A DNA stretch of 64,000 nucleotides. It comes from Onchidella celtica. Lineage: Eukaryota; Mollusca; Gastropoda; Systellommatophora; Onchidiidae. Within the stretch, counting starts at the first letter, position 1; each line of letters opens with the position of its first letter. The stretch covers positions 37,108,796-37,172,795 of the forward strand of contig OZ007573.1 of NCBI GenBank assembly GCA_963931925.1, read 5' to 3'. A model generated the notes under the pieces. That model was not told the origin of the DNA, searched no databases, and saw only the letters and a program-made list of their open reading frames with translations. Positions 12,358-22,869 of the stretch are shown one piece after another. A program made the position numbers and the translations under genes.

Positions 12358-12689
12358 TAAAGTTTGAATTTTAGTTTAACGGTGCCTTAGCATGATAACG
12401 GCCACTTTGTGCCTTTCCAATTTTTTCATTGTCTTACTTTGGACTACCTATTAGCCCTCAGATGCCCATAAGTGAGATAGAGCATACAAAATATTGTTGA
12501 CAAAAAAATAAAAGTTCTGGTGAAAACAGTTAAAACTCACTTACAAAATCCATACGGAAATTTGGCACACAAAAACAAAATCCAGAGTACGTACAAGTTA
12601 ATACTATATAAAATACATAATAATGGTACATATATACATATATATCACAAGACATTGCTAATCACCACAGTGCAGTGCCCTGCTCCTCC

Positions 12690-12856
12690 TGGTTGTAGAA
12701 CAAAAATACTTACTTATAACTGGGTGAAGTAAGGGAATTTTGTGTGAAATGTCTTTCTCAAGAAACTCAACATCAGACCTAGCACTGCCAGGAATCAAAC
12801 CTATGACCTTATGGTCTGAAATCCGACAGCCTACCCACTAGGCCACTGATACCACA
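12690..12856 (-). mobile_element. tRNA-derived SINE, minus strand
   Basis: Read on the minus strand from 12856, the sequence has a pol III A box (TGGCCTAGTGGGTA) and, after a tRNA-like spacing, a B box (GGTTTGATTCCTGG). It then continues into GAAAGACATTTCACAC and ACTTCACCCAG, a core often seen downstream of tRNA heads in invertebrate SINEs. The pieces beyond about 12690 are AT-rich and cannot be delimited. It is a retroposon rather than a tRNA gene because the acceptor stem does not close. Confidence 0.65.
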
Positions 12857-13098
12857 GTAAAGTTCATAGTAAAATTATAAATTCTTATGGTTCAGTAACT
12901 CCCAGACTGTCTTGTTGTGTGGGCCTACCATGTTTTAAAAGACAAATGGAGATAGAACCTTGTCATTTTCTAGCTTCTTATCCACATTTCACAATGCCAA
13001 TGTGCCTTCTTATTTTTTAGGCCCGAGGAAAGAACAAACATAAATGGCTCGCACTCGCAGAACATACACAGTGCAGAAAGAGAGTGGGACAGTAATAG

Positions 13099-14326
13099 TG
13101 TCACAAATCCCAGACTGGGAGATGTAATAATTTATGACAGGACAACAATCACGAACAAACAAGTTTAACACTTAACAGAACAACCCATCAGACTCACACA
13201 TTTATTTAAACATAATCATACAGATAATAGCGCAATTACATACATTATATTATTGAAACTAACTGCCGTCCAACGGCCTTATTCTCACATGCACTCTTCC
13301 TCGGATCCACAACCCGGTAGTTACTTCCTAAAGGCACTTCGGCCTCAGCCTCTCCCCTCAGGGTCTTAATAGCACATTAATAATTCACTGGTACCGCAGT
13401 CTCTCAATATCACCTTCCTATTGTCATACACCTTAGCATTCCACTAGCACCTCCGCAGGGCAATACACATTATCATTTCAATAGCCCATCAACATGGCAA
13501 TAGTACATTATCAGTTCACTAGCCCATCAACATGGCAATAGTACATTATCAGTTCACTAGCCCATCAACATGGCAATAGTACATTATCACATTCACGCTC
13601 ATATCTACGTCCCTGTCCGTGGCCTGACTGCCACGACTTTATGTGCCTCTACTGTCCTGCACCGACAGCCTCACTCTTGGCCTATGTGTGGCCTCCGGCC
13701 CTATGCTGGCCTATCCCCTGTGCTCGCCGAGGTGGCTCTTCGGCCCGTCCCCGACACCTACAAGAATAACATTACATTGGTATAATACCATACCACTTCT
13801 ATTCACTCCACCTCTCCTTACAACTCATGAAGCGTACACACAATAGTTCACATTTCACTCACCAAATATCTTACGGTAACACACCTCCATCGTAGTACAC
13901 AATACTCACTCGTGCTACAAATCCATGAACTCACTTTCATCTATCGCTCATGGCGCACATTGCTATATCCAATATCAAGGACTTCCACATTCCTCACATA
14001 TACTTATTTACATCATGGTAATAGACGAATATAATATAATCCATCAATCATAATTATCAATCAACGTTCTACCTACCAGTCATCACTGGAAAAAACACTC
14101 TCATCCGTCTTCCGACTGCTCCCCTTATGTTCGCCCGCTGGGCTCTTACTAGCGTCCGTTCAGTAGGACCTTCTAACTTGCAGTGATAGTAATACAGCGC
14201 TTTCGCCTCATTCAGACCCCCCACCACTCACAACATGCACGCTTAACTTACTTGTCTACGTGCGTTAATTTTACTCTCCTCCTTTCCCCCCGTAATTATT
14301 AACCATCGCTCACTCCACTCGTGACA
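13099..14326 (-). mobile_element. Solo LTR of the gypsy family, 1228 bp
   Basis: Starts TGTCACAAATCCCAGAC and ends CACTCGTGACA, and is flanked by AATAG at 13094-13098 and 14327-14331. It follows the 1187-bp LTRs of the 35-42 kb element along its whole length, with scattered differences. The extra length is partly a 38-bp tandem repeat (about 13462-13590, unit AGCCCATCAACATGGCAATA...) that is present once or twice, and diverged, in the other LTRs. No interior genes remain. Confidence 0.9.
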
Positions 14327-15335
14327 AATAGTAATTCCCATTCGTTGAGCTCAATTTCTTAGACTATGAGATTATCCATGATAATTATTTCTGTCCAAAG
14401 TTAAGACTCAAGAAGGAGTACTGGATAGAAAACCATATAATAAAGACAAATTTATCACATTCAATATATATTACAAATTATGCAAGTTACACACTGTACA
14501 AAATTTTGAGATTGAACCCACACACTACTGCCTTCCTGTGTCCTTAAATCCCATAACTGCAGCACTGCAGGAATACCATTCAGACATAAATCTTGCATTG
14601 GAAGATGGGATCAAATACAAAATTGTACACTGTGAATTATGTAAAGTCCTTAAAACCGTTACACAATGTTTATGAGAACAGAAAATTCTGATAAAAAAAA
14701 ATCACATGTAAAAAATTCTTTTTGCTAATACTATCAGGATGTAGAATTTTGACTCTTTATCTGAATATCAATAATAGGCCTACTGCTATCACTGACATGC
14801 AGCAATGTGAGCCTAGTTTTTTTTCCTTCTCACAGCCCCTCTGTACATCAGTTTGATACTGTGGTCCTTTGCTTCTTCTTTGTAACATCTTGAAGTTGTA
14901 CTCTGTAATCTTTAGGATCTGCTTTCTGATTTGCATAGTCATTTTCACACTGCCGCCTTTTTCTTGCTCTTCTTGTCAAGTGGAGTGTGCCTGCTATTAT
15001 CTGTCTGAATATCAATAATAGGCCTACTGCTATCACTGACATGCAGCAATGTGAAGCCTAGTTTTTTAGGAAGCAGTAATTTTGTTAGGTGTCTGAAGAA
15101 AAAAATTATGGCACTGTTACTTTTACTAAAATAAGTCAACAATGAATTCATCATTTTAAATTAATTTACACTTGATTTTCTGTCTTCCTATGACTGCCTA
15201 ACCAGTTAATTATCATCTCTTGGACACAAATTTTATTATTATTTTACCTTTAGAAGGAGGGAGTGAGAGGCATGAAGAGAGAGGAGGAAAGGTCCATAAA
15301 TTTAATTTTTTTTTATACCTCGGGATAATTCACCA
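14327..15335. other. Intergenic with a 66-bp direct repeat
   Basis: No gene is supported. The only structure is a direct repeat of about 66 bp at 14757-14822 and 15000-15066, both containing AATAATAGGCCTACTGCTAT and ending GCCTAGTTTTTT, nearly identical and about 243 bp apart. Short frames over it are artefacts of that repeat. Confidence 0.6.
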
Positions 15336-15339
15336 TTAA

Positions 15340-15535
15340 CCCTATCCGTACGTCGTGTTTTGCAGTCTTATCCGTACGTTAGGGGTAACAAAGTATCCCC
15401 ATGTTTTATATAGTCAAAAAATCGATATATACTTGTCCGTACATATGGGGGGACAAAGTTACCCCACATTTGTCATAGTACAAAATCCGGTTAAACCTAT
15501 CCGTACATTGGGGGTGACATTGTTACCCCACTTTC
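15340..15535. repeat. Left terminal and subterminal repeats of the piggyBac-like element
   Basis: Four copies of TCCGTACRT occur at about 15345, 15371, 15436 and 15500; the last three are each followed after a few bases by a near-palindrome of the type GGGGTAACAAAGTTACCCC, giving a period of about 65 bp. The same two modules recur in inverted orientation near the right end. Arrays of this kind are candidate transposase-binding sites and may also serve as promoter; that role is inference. Confidence 0.8.
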
Positions 15536-15546
15536 AGCGTTGATAA

Positions 15547-15562
15547 AATGGGTGTGATAATA
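15547..15562. repeat. LINE target site duplication, left copy (16 bp)
   Basis: AATGGGTGTGATAATA occurs here and again at 19856-19871, bracketing the LINE. A long, perfect duplication is the mark of target-primed reverse transcription. On the minus strand the LINE tail (ATT)n abuts this copy. Confidence 0.85.
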
Positions 15563-15700
15563 ATAATAGTTCGTCCATCAGGTATGATGATGACCTTAAC
15601 AACACCAGAGGAATAAAGAACAGAAATTGTTGAGAATTTCAACACATGGACAATAAAGAGAACTAAAGGACACAGAGGACAGAATGGAAAGACTGTTCTT

Positions 15701-18700
15701 TCATGACTTATGGCTTCTCATGTGACTGATACGTTCTATTTTTGCCCTGCAGACCCTTCCGCATAAATGACAAGAGTGCTCCGTTGGTTCAGTACCACTG
15801 GGCCTTTTCTTGCGCCGTTCTCTTTTTTTGATAGCCTGCTGGACTCTGTCAGCTTCCCATGCTTTGCTGCCTCTGGTAAGGGCCGCCCTCCAATTTGCAC
15901 GATCAAGCGAGAGCTTTTCCCACTCACTCACATCAATGGCAAAGGCCTTCAGTGATTGCTTGAGAGTGTCTTTGTAACGTCTCTTTGGGGCCCCAACATT
16001 CCTCGTTCCATTGGAGAGCTCAGAGAAGAAGATTTGCTTAGGGAGTCTGGAGTCGGGCATTCTGACAACATGTCCTGCCCAACATAGCTGAATTTTTTTC
16101 AGGTGGCAGAAGATGCTCAATTCCTTGGCACGATTGAGGACCTCAGTGTCTGGAATTTTATCCTGCCATTTGATCCTTAGGATCTTTCTAAGGCAGGCCA
16201 GATGAAAGTGATTTAGCTTTCTGGCATGCGATTGGTACACTGTCCAGGTTTCAGCCCCATAGAGTAGGGTGGGAAGGACCACAGCATTGTACACTTTCAG
16301 CTCAGTGTCTGTGCGAATGCCGGCAACATCCCATACTCTCTTTCGAAGCCTGCCAAATGCAGAGCTGGCTTTGCTGATTCTTGAGAGAATTTCAGTATCA
16401 ACACGAGCTGCGGAAGACAGTGTACTGCCAAGATAGGTGAAGTTCTCCGACACCTTCAGAAGACTGTCATGGACTTTGATATTTGGGGTCACAGGATACT
16501 TGTCGTCTGGAGTAGGCTGATGGAGCACTTCCGTCTTCTTTGTGCTTATTGTGAGGCCAAAGTTGTCACAGGCACTAAAGAACTTATCAACACAGTTTTG
16601 CATGCTATCCTCATCGTGTGCCAGAAGTGCACAATCATCAGCAAATAGTAGGTCACAGACTTGAGTACTTTTGGTTTTGGTTTTTGCCTGAAGTCTCCTG
16701 AGGTTGAATAGACTGCCATCAGTTCGGTACTTGATGCTTACCCCTTGATGAGGAGAGCTAAAGGCTTCTTGTAGCATTGCAGAGAACATGATGCTGAACA
16801 GAGTTGGGGCTAAGACACAACCCTGTTTTACCCCATTTGTGACAGCAAAGGGCTCTGAAACACTGCCGTTGCTTTTGACTGCAGCTTGCATGCCTTCATG
16901 AAACTGGCGCACTATTGTGATGAATTCGGGTGGACACCCAAACTTCGCCAAGATTTTCCAGAGGCCTTCACGACACACTGTGTCAAATTCTTTTGTGAGG
17001 TCAACAAATGTGATATACAGCGCTTTATTTTGTTCCATGCATTTTTCCTGAATCTGTCTGGCAGCAAATATCATATCCGCCGTTCCCCTCTCTTTACGAA
17101 AGCCACATTGGCTCTCGGGAAGCAAGTCATTTGACGAGAGGTGATCAAGAAGGCGATTCAGAAGCATTCTTGCCAATATTTTGCCAGCAATTGAAAGTAG
17201 AGAGATTCCCCGATGGTTGTCACAGACTTGGCTGTCCCCTTTGTTTTTGTACAGATGGATGATTGAAGCATCTTTGAAGTCCTGTGGCAGCTTCCCTGCT
17301 TTCAACATATGATTGAACAACTCGGTCAACCTTTCAATAAGCTTTTCTCCACCGAAGGCATACACCTCAGCAGGAATTGAATCCACGCCTGGTGATTTGT
17401 TAAAGGACATCTGATTTGTGGCAGTTCGGGTCTCATTTGCTGTGAATGGCTTGGCAAGAGCTGCATTAATAGGAGTCTGAGGGAGGCGGTCAATGGACTC
17501 AGTATTTATATTTGATGGCCGATTTAGCACACCTCCGAAATGTTCTGCCCAACGCTGAATTATGGCATTCAATTCAACAATGCGTGTTGAACCATCTGAC
17601 GCAAGAAGTGGCGTAGTGCCAGAGCGGGATGGTCCAAACACAGCTCGGAGGCTCTCAAAGAACTTTCTAGTGTTGTTTGTGTCGGCATATTTCTGAGTTT
17701 CTCTTACTCGCTCTTCAAGCCAGTCATTTTTCATTTTCCTCAGCTTCTTCTGGAGTACACCCTTACATGCACGCAGTGCATCAGCTTTTGCTGTGGAAGA
17801 GGGGTCACTGCAGTGAGCTTGGATGAGACTATTTTTTTCTTTGATGAGCACTTTCATTTCATTATCATTATCATTGAACCAGTCCTGGTGCTTGCGGACA
17901 GGAAAACCAACTGTGCTGCTGGCGCAAGAGTGTACAGTCGTATTTAGGTCAGTCCAGCTCTGTTCAATGTTCTCAGGGTCAAAAGTCACGCAATCCAATT
18001 TTGAGGAGAGTTCTGATGAGAGCTCGCTCTGTTTCTCAGCTGAGCAGAGTTTTGAAACATTTAGGCGTTTAGGTGGCGCTTTCCCTTGAGGGCGTCTATT
18101 GCGCCTCAATGTTAGTCTGAGCTTGCAAACAATGAGTCTGTGGTCAGTTCCACACTCGGCACCACACATCGCCTTTGTTACAAGGACATCCTTTCTGTCA
18201 GTCTTCCTCACAATGACATAGTCTATGAGATGCCAATGCTTTGAGCGGGGATGCATCCATGACGTTCTGTTTCTCACGGGGAGACTAAAATTTGTGTTGG
18301 TAATGAACAGGCCAAATTCAGCGCACAAACTAAGTAAGCGCAACCCATTGTTATTGCATGAACCAACTCCATGAGGGCCCAAAACATTTGGCCACGCTGA
18401 GATTTCGGAGCCAACCCTAGCATTGAAGTCCCCCAAGAGAATCAGCTTATCAGCTGCCGGGACAGAGCATATGACAGATTCTAGATCAGAATAGAACCTG
18501 TCTTTGGCTTCATCTGGGTTTGTCATGGTGGGCGCATATGCGCTAATGAGGGTGGCTGACTGGCTTTTCCCAACTGGGATCCTGAGTGTCATTAGCCTGT
18601 CATTTATTTCAATTGGCATGGACTGCAAGTTTCTGACAAGGTCATTTTTAATTGTGAACCCAACACCATGCTGTCTCGGTTCGACTGCACGCTTGCCTTT

Positions 18701-18928
18701 CCAGAAGAAGGTATATCCACCACTGAGCTCTTTGAGTTGGCCACTATCAGGGAGTCTGGTCTCACTGAGTGCCATTATGTCCAGGTTGTACCTGCTGAGC
18801 TCAATGGCAATAAGTGCAGTGCGTCTTTCCGGGTTGTTTGAGTTGTCCTGTAGTGTGCGTATATTCCAGGCTCCTAGCCTGAGTAAGCTGAATTTCTTTT
18901 TGTTTCGACCGCAAAAAGGGATCCCCAC
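15701..18928 (-). CDS. LINE ORF: APE endonuclease, reverse transcriptase, C2H2 finger
   Basis: An uninterrupted 1075-residue protein. Residues about 15-270 are an exonuclease/endonuclease/phosphatase domain that nicks target DNA: WNIRTL, the catalytic-type ETRLPDSG, GDFNARVG and, late in the domain, TDHRLI are visible. Residues about 480-760 are a reverse transcriptase with KNKGD, RGISLLSIAGK, FVDLTKEFDTV, NGVKQGCVLAPTLF and the catalytic LLFADDCAL. The C-terminus has a single zinc finger, CHLCG...H...H. The start at 18928 (ATG) lies just before the endonuclease, as expected. It should copy its own mRNA at a nicked target. The closest relative in this window is the broken LINE at 47922-51204. 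Confidence 0.95.
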   Translation of the reverse strand: MGIPFCGRNKKKFSLLRLGAWNIRTLQDNSNNPERRTALIAIELSRYNLDIMALSETRLPDSGQLKELSGGYTFFWKGKRAVEPRQHGVGFTIKNDLVRNLQSMPIEINDRLMTLRIPVGKSQSATLISAYAPTMTNPDEAKDRFYSDLESVICSVPAADKLILLGDFNARVGSEISAWPNVLGPHGVGSCNNNGLRLLSLCAEFGLFITNTNFSLPVRNRTSWMHPRSKHWHLIDYVIVRKTDRKDVLVTKAMCGAECGTDHRLIVCKLRLTLRRNRRPQGKAPPKRLNVSKLCSAEKQSELSSELSSKLDCVTFDPENIEQSWTDLNTTVHSCASSTVGFPVRKHQDWFNDNDNEMKVLIKEKNSLIQAHCSDPSSTAKADALRACKGVLQKKLRKMKNDWLEERVRETQKYADTNNTRKFFESLRAVFGPSRSGTTPLLASDGSTRIVELNAIIQRWAEHFGGVLNRPSNINTESIDRLPQTPINAALAKPFTANETRTATNQMSFNKSPGVDSIPAEVYAFGGEKLIERLTELFNHMLKAGKLPQDFKDASIIHLYKNKGDSQVCDNHRGISLLSIAGKILARMLLNRLLDHLSSNDLLPESQCGFRKERGTADMIFAARQIQEKCMEQNKALYITFVDLTKEFDTVCREGLWKILAKFGCPPEFITIVRQFHEGMQAAVKSNGSVSEPFAVTNGVKQGCVLAPTLFSIMFSAMLQEAFSSPHQGVSIKYRTDGSLFNLRRLQAKTKTKSTQVCDLLFADDCALLAHDEDSMQNCVDKFFSACDNFGLTISTKKTEVLHQPTPDDKYPVTPNIKVHDSLLKVSENFTYLGSTLSSAARVDTEILSRISKASSAFGRLRKRVWDVAGIRTDTELKVYNAVVLPTLLYGAETWTVYQSHARKLNHFHLACLRKILRIKWQDKIPDTEVLNRAKELSIFCHLKKIQLCWAGHVVRMPDSRLPKQIFFSELSNGTRNVGAPKRRYKDTLKQSLKAFAIDVSEWEKLSLDRANWRAALTRGSKAWEADRVQQAIKKRERRKKRPSGTEPTEHSCHLCGRVCRAKIERISHMRSHKS

Positions 18929-19855
18929 TGGTCGCGGTATACCAGTCAGGGTGATGTGAAGTGGGCTTTCTTTAGGGCACCTTTTCTAGCCCCTTCCTCA
19001 GTTGAGGTGAGCAGTGCTATCCTTAAATAAGGCTGCTCAGCTACTGTGGGTGCTGCCTCCCCACGCCTCCACTTCAATCGACGATGAAGCGACCATAGCC
19101 CACAGCCACCAACGTGTAGGTCTGTGCTAACAGCTTCCAGTCTATCCAAACCTGCTGCCACCGCACTCGCCCATCGCCGTTGGAATTTTGAGAGGAAAGA
19201 AGACGAGACAAAGATGAAAGAAGACGAGGTGAGTGTTAAGACTGGCGCAAAGAATTTGTTTTTAGTGAGAAAGAGCTGCGCAAACATCAGACTCACTCTC
19301 TCGCCTGGACACAACTTATCCAAGTGGCAAGACAGGGTCAAGACGACTGGAAATGTATCCAGGTGCAGGAGGATGCCAGAGGGACAGTCATATTGCCTGA
19401 CCGGCTGCCTGTAGGCTACTCCACAGCCTCGCAGTCCCAACTGACTAGGGTGAAAGACCCAAACCAAAGAACACCAATACTGGTGGATGCTCTGTGTCAC
19501 GATATCCAGGCCAAAGTGACGGTATATTGGCATCTGCCCTATCAATCAACCACTGGCCTGCTGCCGCCAGCTTCGAAGCTGCGTCCGGGAAGTTTGCTCA
19601 ATTCTTCGTCTGTGATTTAGGCAAACAAGCCTATGACCACACCGCTACCGGGGGCCAATATGAAGGACTCAAGTACTGAGGGTCACATTGTGGCCTAGCA
19701 TGTGGCCGTTGGGTTAGATGAAACCTCCACCGCCCTGGCCGTTTGCACCGACAGGTGCACGCCCACTGATACCATGCTAGCGTACCAGTTCATGAAACAG
19801 GTTGTACTGGATTACATGTTACCAGTAGCAGATTTTTCTGACCTGACAACCTGAC
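18929..19855 (-). promoter_or_regulatory. LINE 5' leader
   Basis: Sequence between the right target duplication and the ORF start. LINE promoters are internal, so this leader is expected to drive transcription towards lower coordinates. A 199-codon open frame (19545-18946) lies in it, out of phase with the main ORF and without recognisable domain, and is probably chance. I see no specific promoter motif. Confidence 0.45.
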
Positions 19856-19871
19856 AATGGGTGTGATAATA
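19856..19871. repeat. LINE target site duplication, right copy
   Basis: AATGGGTGTGATAATA, identical to 15547-15562, marking the 5' end of the minus-strand LINE. Host piggyBac sequence resumes after it (19872-19939). Confidence 0.85.
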
Positions 19872-19989
19872 TGTCATATAATGACACTAGTGCCGACAAA
19901 GCAGTAGCCGGGCACCTTGTCTTAGCTCATTACCTAGTTCCGGTGTAACAGGCCAAAATATACCCCCCGCCCAGACTATACCCGGGGTT

Positions 19990-20043
19990 AAACTGGCCTA
20001 GCCCAGAATATACCACGGGGGATATTCTGGGCTAGGCCAGTTT
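19990..20043. repeat. Perfect 22-bp-arm hairpin in the left TIR
   Basis: Positions 19990-20011 and 20022-20043 are exact reverse complements (arm contains CTGGCCTAGCCCAGAATAT), with a 10-base loop ACCACGGGGG. A related but imperfect hairpin lies at about 23153-23208 in the right TIR and another at about 978-1024. Confidence 0.85.
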
Positions 20044-20234
20044 ATACCCCGGGTATAGTCTGGGCTAGGCCAGTCCAGATTATACCCCCTACTTTGTTTT
20101 ACGAATAAGTCAAGACCACAGTTTATTTCAGGATTAGTTTAAATTTTTCTTTATCATGGTCATCAGATATCATATTAATACATACATAAACACATTCTTT
20201 TTCCTCTTCTACTGCGTTCTTCGTGTCAGACTGT

Positions 20235-20519
20235 TTATATCAGGAGGCCGGTAGCCTTTATGAAGGACGTTGTGCTCCTGAGATCCTCTGCTGTCCTATG
20301 TAGCTTAGTATGCAGTGCAGCACATCGGGACCAGCTATCTTCCCTGTGTTGTCTGTATAGGGGGCATTGTTGGAGGACATGTTCTGCATTCTCTGGCGAA
20401 TTTCCACATGGGCATGTCTCAGTTTCTCCAACCCTGAATTTTTTGTAAAAATGCTGCCGCAGTCTATTATGTCCAGTTCTTAGCCTAAAGATTACAGTTT
20501 GCTCTTTTCTGCTGAGCAA
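20235..20519 (-). pseudogene. LINE fragment, C-terminal end of a reverse transcriptase/RNase H ORF
   Basis: The 94-codon frame contains RLRTGHNRLRQHFYKKF, CPCG and AEHVLQQCPLY. This GH-R...C-CG...H-L--C pattern closes the proteins of many jockey/I-type LINEs, downstream of the RNase H domain. The rest of that LINE is absent, so this is a 5'-truncated insertion inside the palindromic-TIR unit. It ends near 20235 with no further recognised domain. Confidence 0.65.
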
Positions 20520-21177
20520 GTGTATCGCATCATTTGTTACATGGCACTTATCCAGCGCATCATTACATTAACATCTATCACAACTCAATAAACTCAATAA
20601 AAGCAATACATGAAATGACAATCATGGTATGGAACATTAATGAAATCACACATCTAGTCTTAACGAGTCTTAAGCTGCCCAAATATGGTTACAATGCGAA
20701 GGAATAAAACTGCCAAAGTCAATGTTCCGTTCGAACTTAAAAAACATGCACCCTGTTCACCGTTCTAACCGAGTTAATATCTCAATAGAGACTCACACAG
20801 CGCTTTATGCGAACTAATATCTCTAACTGTATATTCACACACCCCTCTACATGAGCTTACTTCATACCCAAGGGAAGCAAGAAGTGCAATACAATGAAGT
20901 TCTATGTGAACTTGAAATTCGAAACCATTTACGCTGAACGGTAAGACAACTAGATAAAAACAGGCTCTTTTGCCGGAGCCGTCGTAATGCATGGGCAGAC
21001 TGGGCAGCTGTGCGGGGGCTCCTAGGTATAAGTGGCCCCGTGCATGCAAATTTACACTGGTTTTTGAAACGAGCAACAAAGCATATTGCTTTGCCCAGGG
21101 ACCCATGATGATGGTAAGACGACCCTGCCTTTGGGTCTGCAACTATCTACATGTATAATCTGAGGTCTACAGGAACT
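20520..21177. other. Interior of the palindromic-TIR unit, no gene seen
   Basis: No conserved reading frame or structured repeat is seen. A 122-codon minus-strand frame (21142-20774) shows no domain and overlaps nothing recognisable. Confidence 0.5.
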
Positions 21178-21820
21178 GACAAGGTGGTCTAGAGGCAAGG
21201 TGCTCGCCTCTCATGCCAAGGGTCCCGGGTTCTAAACCCGGGCAGTGCAGGCATGTTGGAAATTGGATTTTTCTCATATTTTCAAGTCCCTGGTCCTATT
21301 GGGGGGTAGGATCGAGTACCTAGTCTTCTCGGATAAGGACGAAAAAATTCGGAGGGCCCGTGTGCACGTTAAAGATACCTTGGCAGTTGGAAATCGTAAA
21401 GAGCAGGCCGAAAGGCCGCTGCCCGGGCAAAATTGAAAATTGAAATTAATAGATTAAAATTTTTCCATATCATCCCCCCCCCCCCCTTTCGCCAGAATTT
21501 ATTATTCATTATTAAACATATATTGTTATTAATAAATATTCAAATATTATTTGAGTTGTGTGTTGTGTGAAGTGAACTGATGTGAGTTGTGAACTGCTGT
21601 GAGTTGTGAACTGCGCCTAACAGGCTGCGTTACAATTTGCTCTGAGATAGAGAGAGAGAGAGTGAGCGAGACAGGGAGAGAGAAAGAAGCAGTGCAGTGT
21701 GTTGAGCGCTTCGCAGGCAGCTCCATTCTGCTCTGTGGTTGACATGTTGTTTCTGTAAAGCGCATAGAGCATTTTAAATGGATATGCGCTATATAAATGC
21801 TATACATTATTATTATTATT
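21178..21820 (+). mobile_element. tRNA-headed SINE with ATT tail
   Basis: The head has a pol III A box (TGGTCTAGAGGC, 21185-21196) and B box (GGGTTCTAAACCC, about 21227-21239). A central part contains GTGCACGTTAAAGATACCTTGG and GAGCAGGCCGAAAGGCC-like sequence, a core shared by many invertebrate SINEs. After a poly-C run (21473-21486) comes the 3' part shared with 11940-12357, ending GCGCTATATAAATGC and (ATT)n. At about 640 bp it is long for a SINE, so it may be a composite of a tRNA SINE and a second 3' unit. Confidence 0.7.
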
Positions 21821-22869
21821 ACAGGAACTCTGAAGTGGTACACTGCTCTGCACCAGCAGGACCATGCAGTGAGTCTATCGCAGGAGGACTGACAACTCTA
21901 GGTGTGTACTGGAATCTACGCACAGGTATTACTGGCGTGATTTTATCTATCAAATTGTGAGCAAAAAAAATACAAAGATTTCACCGCGGTCGACCTCTCA
22001 CACTGCGGACCTAAATAAAATGCATATTTTGTACAAATAAACTGTAAACAATTCACCAAACAAACAATAAAATTCAAGTTTTATTCATGGGCAACGAACT
22101 ACAAAACAACTACAACATGACAACGAACGTGAGTGAAATAAGGGTAAAGTCGAATCACATCAGAATGTATATATATGTCTGTATGTATTGCTATGACAAG
22201 AAATGTTAACGCAACGTGATCCATCGAATTTTGTCTTGTAACACATTTTTTACATATAGTTGATACTCATGCACTGCTGCTTATAAACTCTAGAATGACT
22301 TGTAGGCTTACGCTGTCGTTTTTACACTCCCTCTTATATCTCTGTATTATTCCAAGATGATGATGATGAGGATTCTGATACTGATATTTCTCTTCATTTT
22401 CAAATGTAAAAAAGATGATTTGGTGTTCTTCTTCTATTACTAGTTAACATTCTGTAACGTTTCAAGTGGATGTGGACAGGTGGAGTTCATCATGTGAAAA
22501 ACTTTAGTGTGTATTTAGTTTTATGTGAAGTATTTAATTTCTGCTGAATGATGAAACTGCACCATCTGTCAATTGGGTTATCAAAATGTTGGAGTTTTTT
22601 TCTGTGTGCTCTTTTCCGGCTTTTCTCTCTGCATCACTGTAACTTTGTATGCAGATTTTATTGTTCTGATATATCAAGCACATTTCTGATTTTCAAAAAT
22701 TAAAATGAAATTCATATGTCTTTACATTTATGAGTCTTACAATTATTTCATATCTTGCCACTAAGTGTATGTCAGTGGTGCCAAACAAACAAAAATACAA
22801 TGCATATTTAACTCATGGGCAACCAATTCTAAAAAAAAAACAATAAACAATAATAATAGCAACAGACAC
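21821..22869. other. Interior of the palindromic-TIR unit, internal repeats
   Basis: No gene seen. Blocks at 22010-22150 and 22740-22870 resemble each other and the blocks at 1655-1700 and 2085-2200 near the first copy of this repeat family, each with a CTCATGGGCAAC or TTCATGGGCAAC core, so the unit has internal direct repeats. Confidence 0.5.

Larger units (their letters stand above)
15563..19855 (-). mobile_element. Full-length LINE (non-LTR retrotransposon), 4.3 kb
   Basis: Bounded by a perfect 16-bp target duplication. On the minus strand it reads a 5' leader of about 930 bp (19855-18929), one ORF of 1075 codons, a 3' UTR of about 140 bp and a short (ATT)n tail. The endonuclease is of the APE type and there is no RNase H domain. 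The clade is not assigned. The intact ORF and perfect duplication suggest recent insertion and possible activity. It landed inside the left end region of the piggyBac-like element. Confidence 0.9.

Noticed and set aside
18504..18959. 151-codon plus-strand frame
   Set aside because: Exact antisense shadow of the LINE endonuclease.
18946..19545. 199-codon frame upstream of the LINE ORF as a possible ORF1
   Set aside because: No RNA-binding or zinc-knuckle motif, odd composition, and a different frame from the main ORF; treated as leader sequence.
19855..19940. Target duplication around the palindromic-TIR unit
   Set aside because: Flanks (CTAGTT and TGTGTT) do not match beyond chance, so none is claimed.
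20774..21142. 122-codon minus-strand frame
   Set aside because: No domain, overlaps repeat interior, no start context or splice signals.
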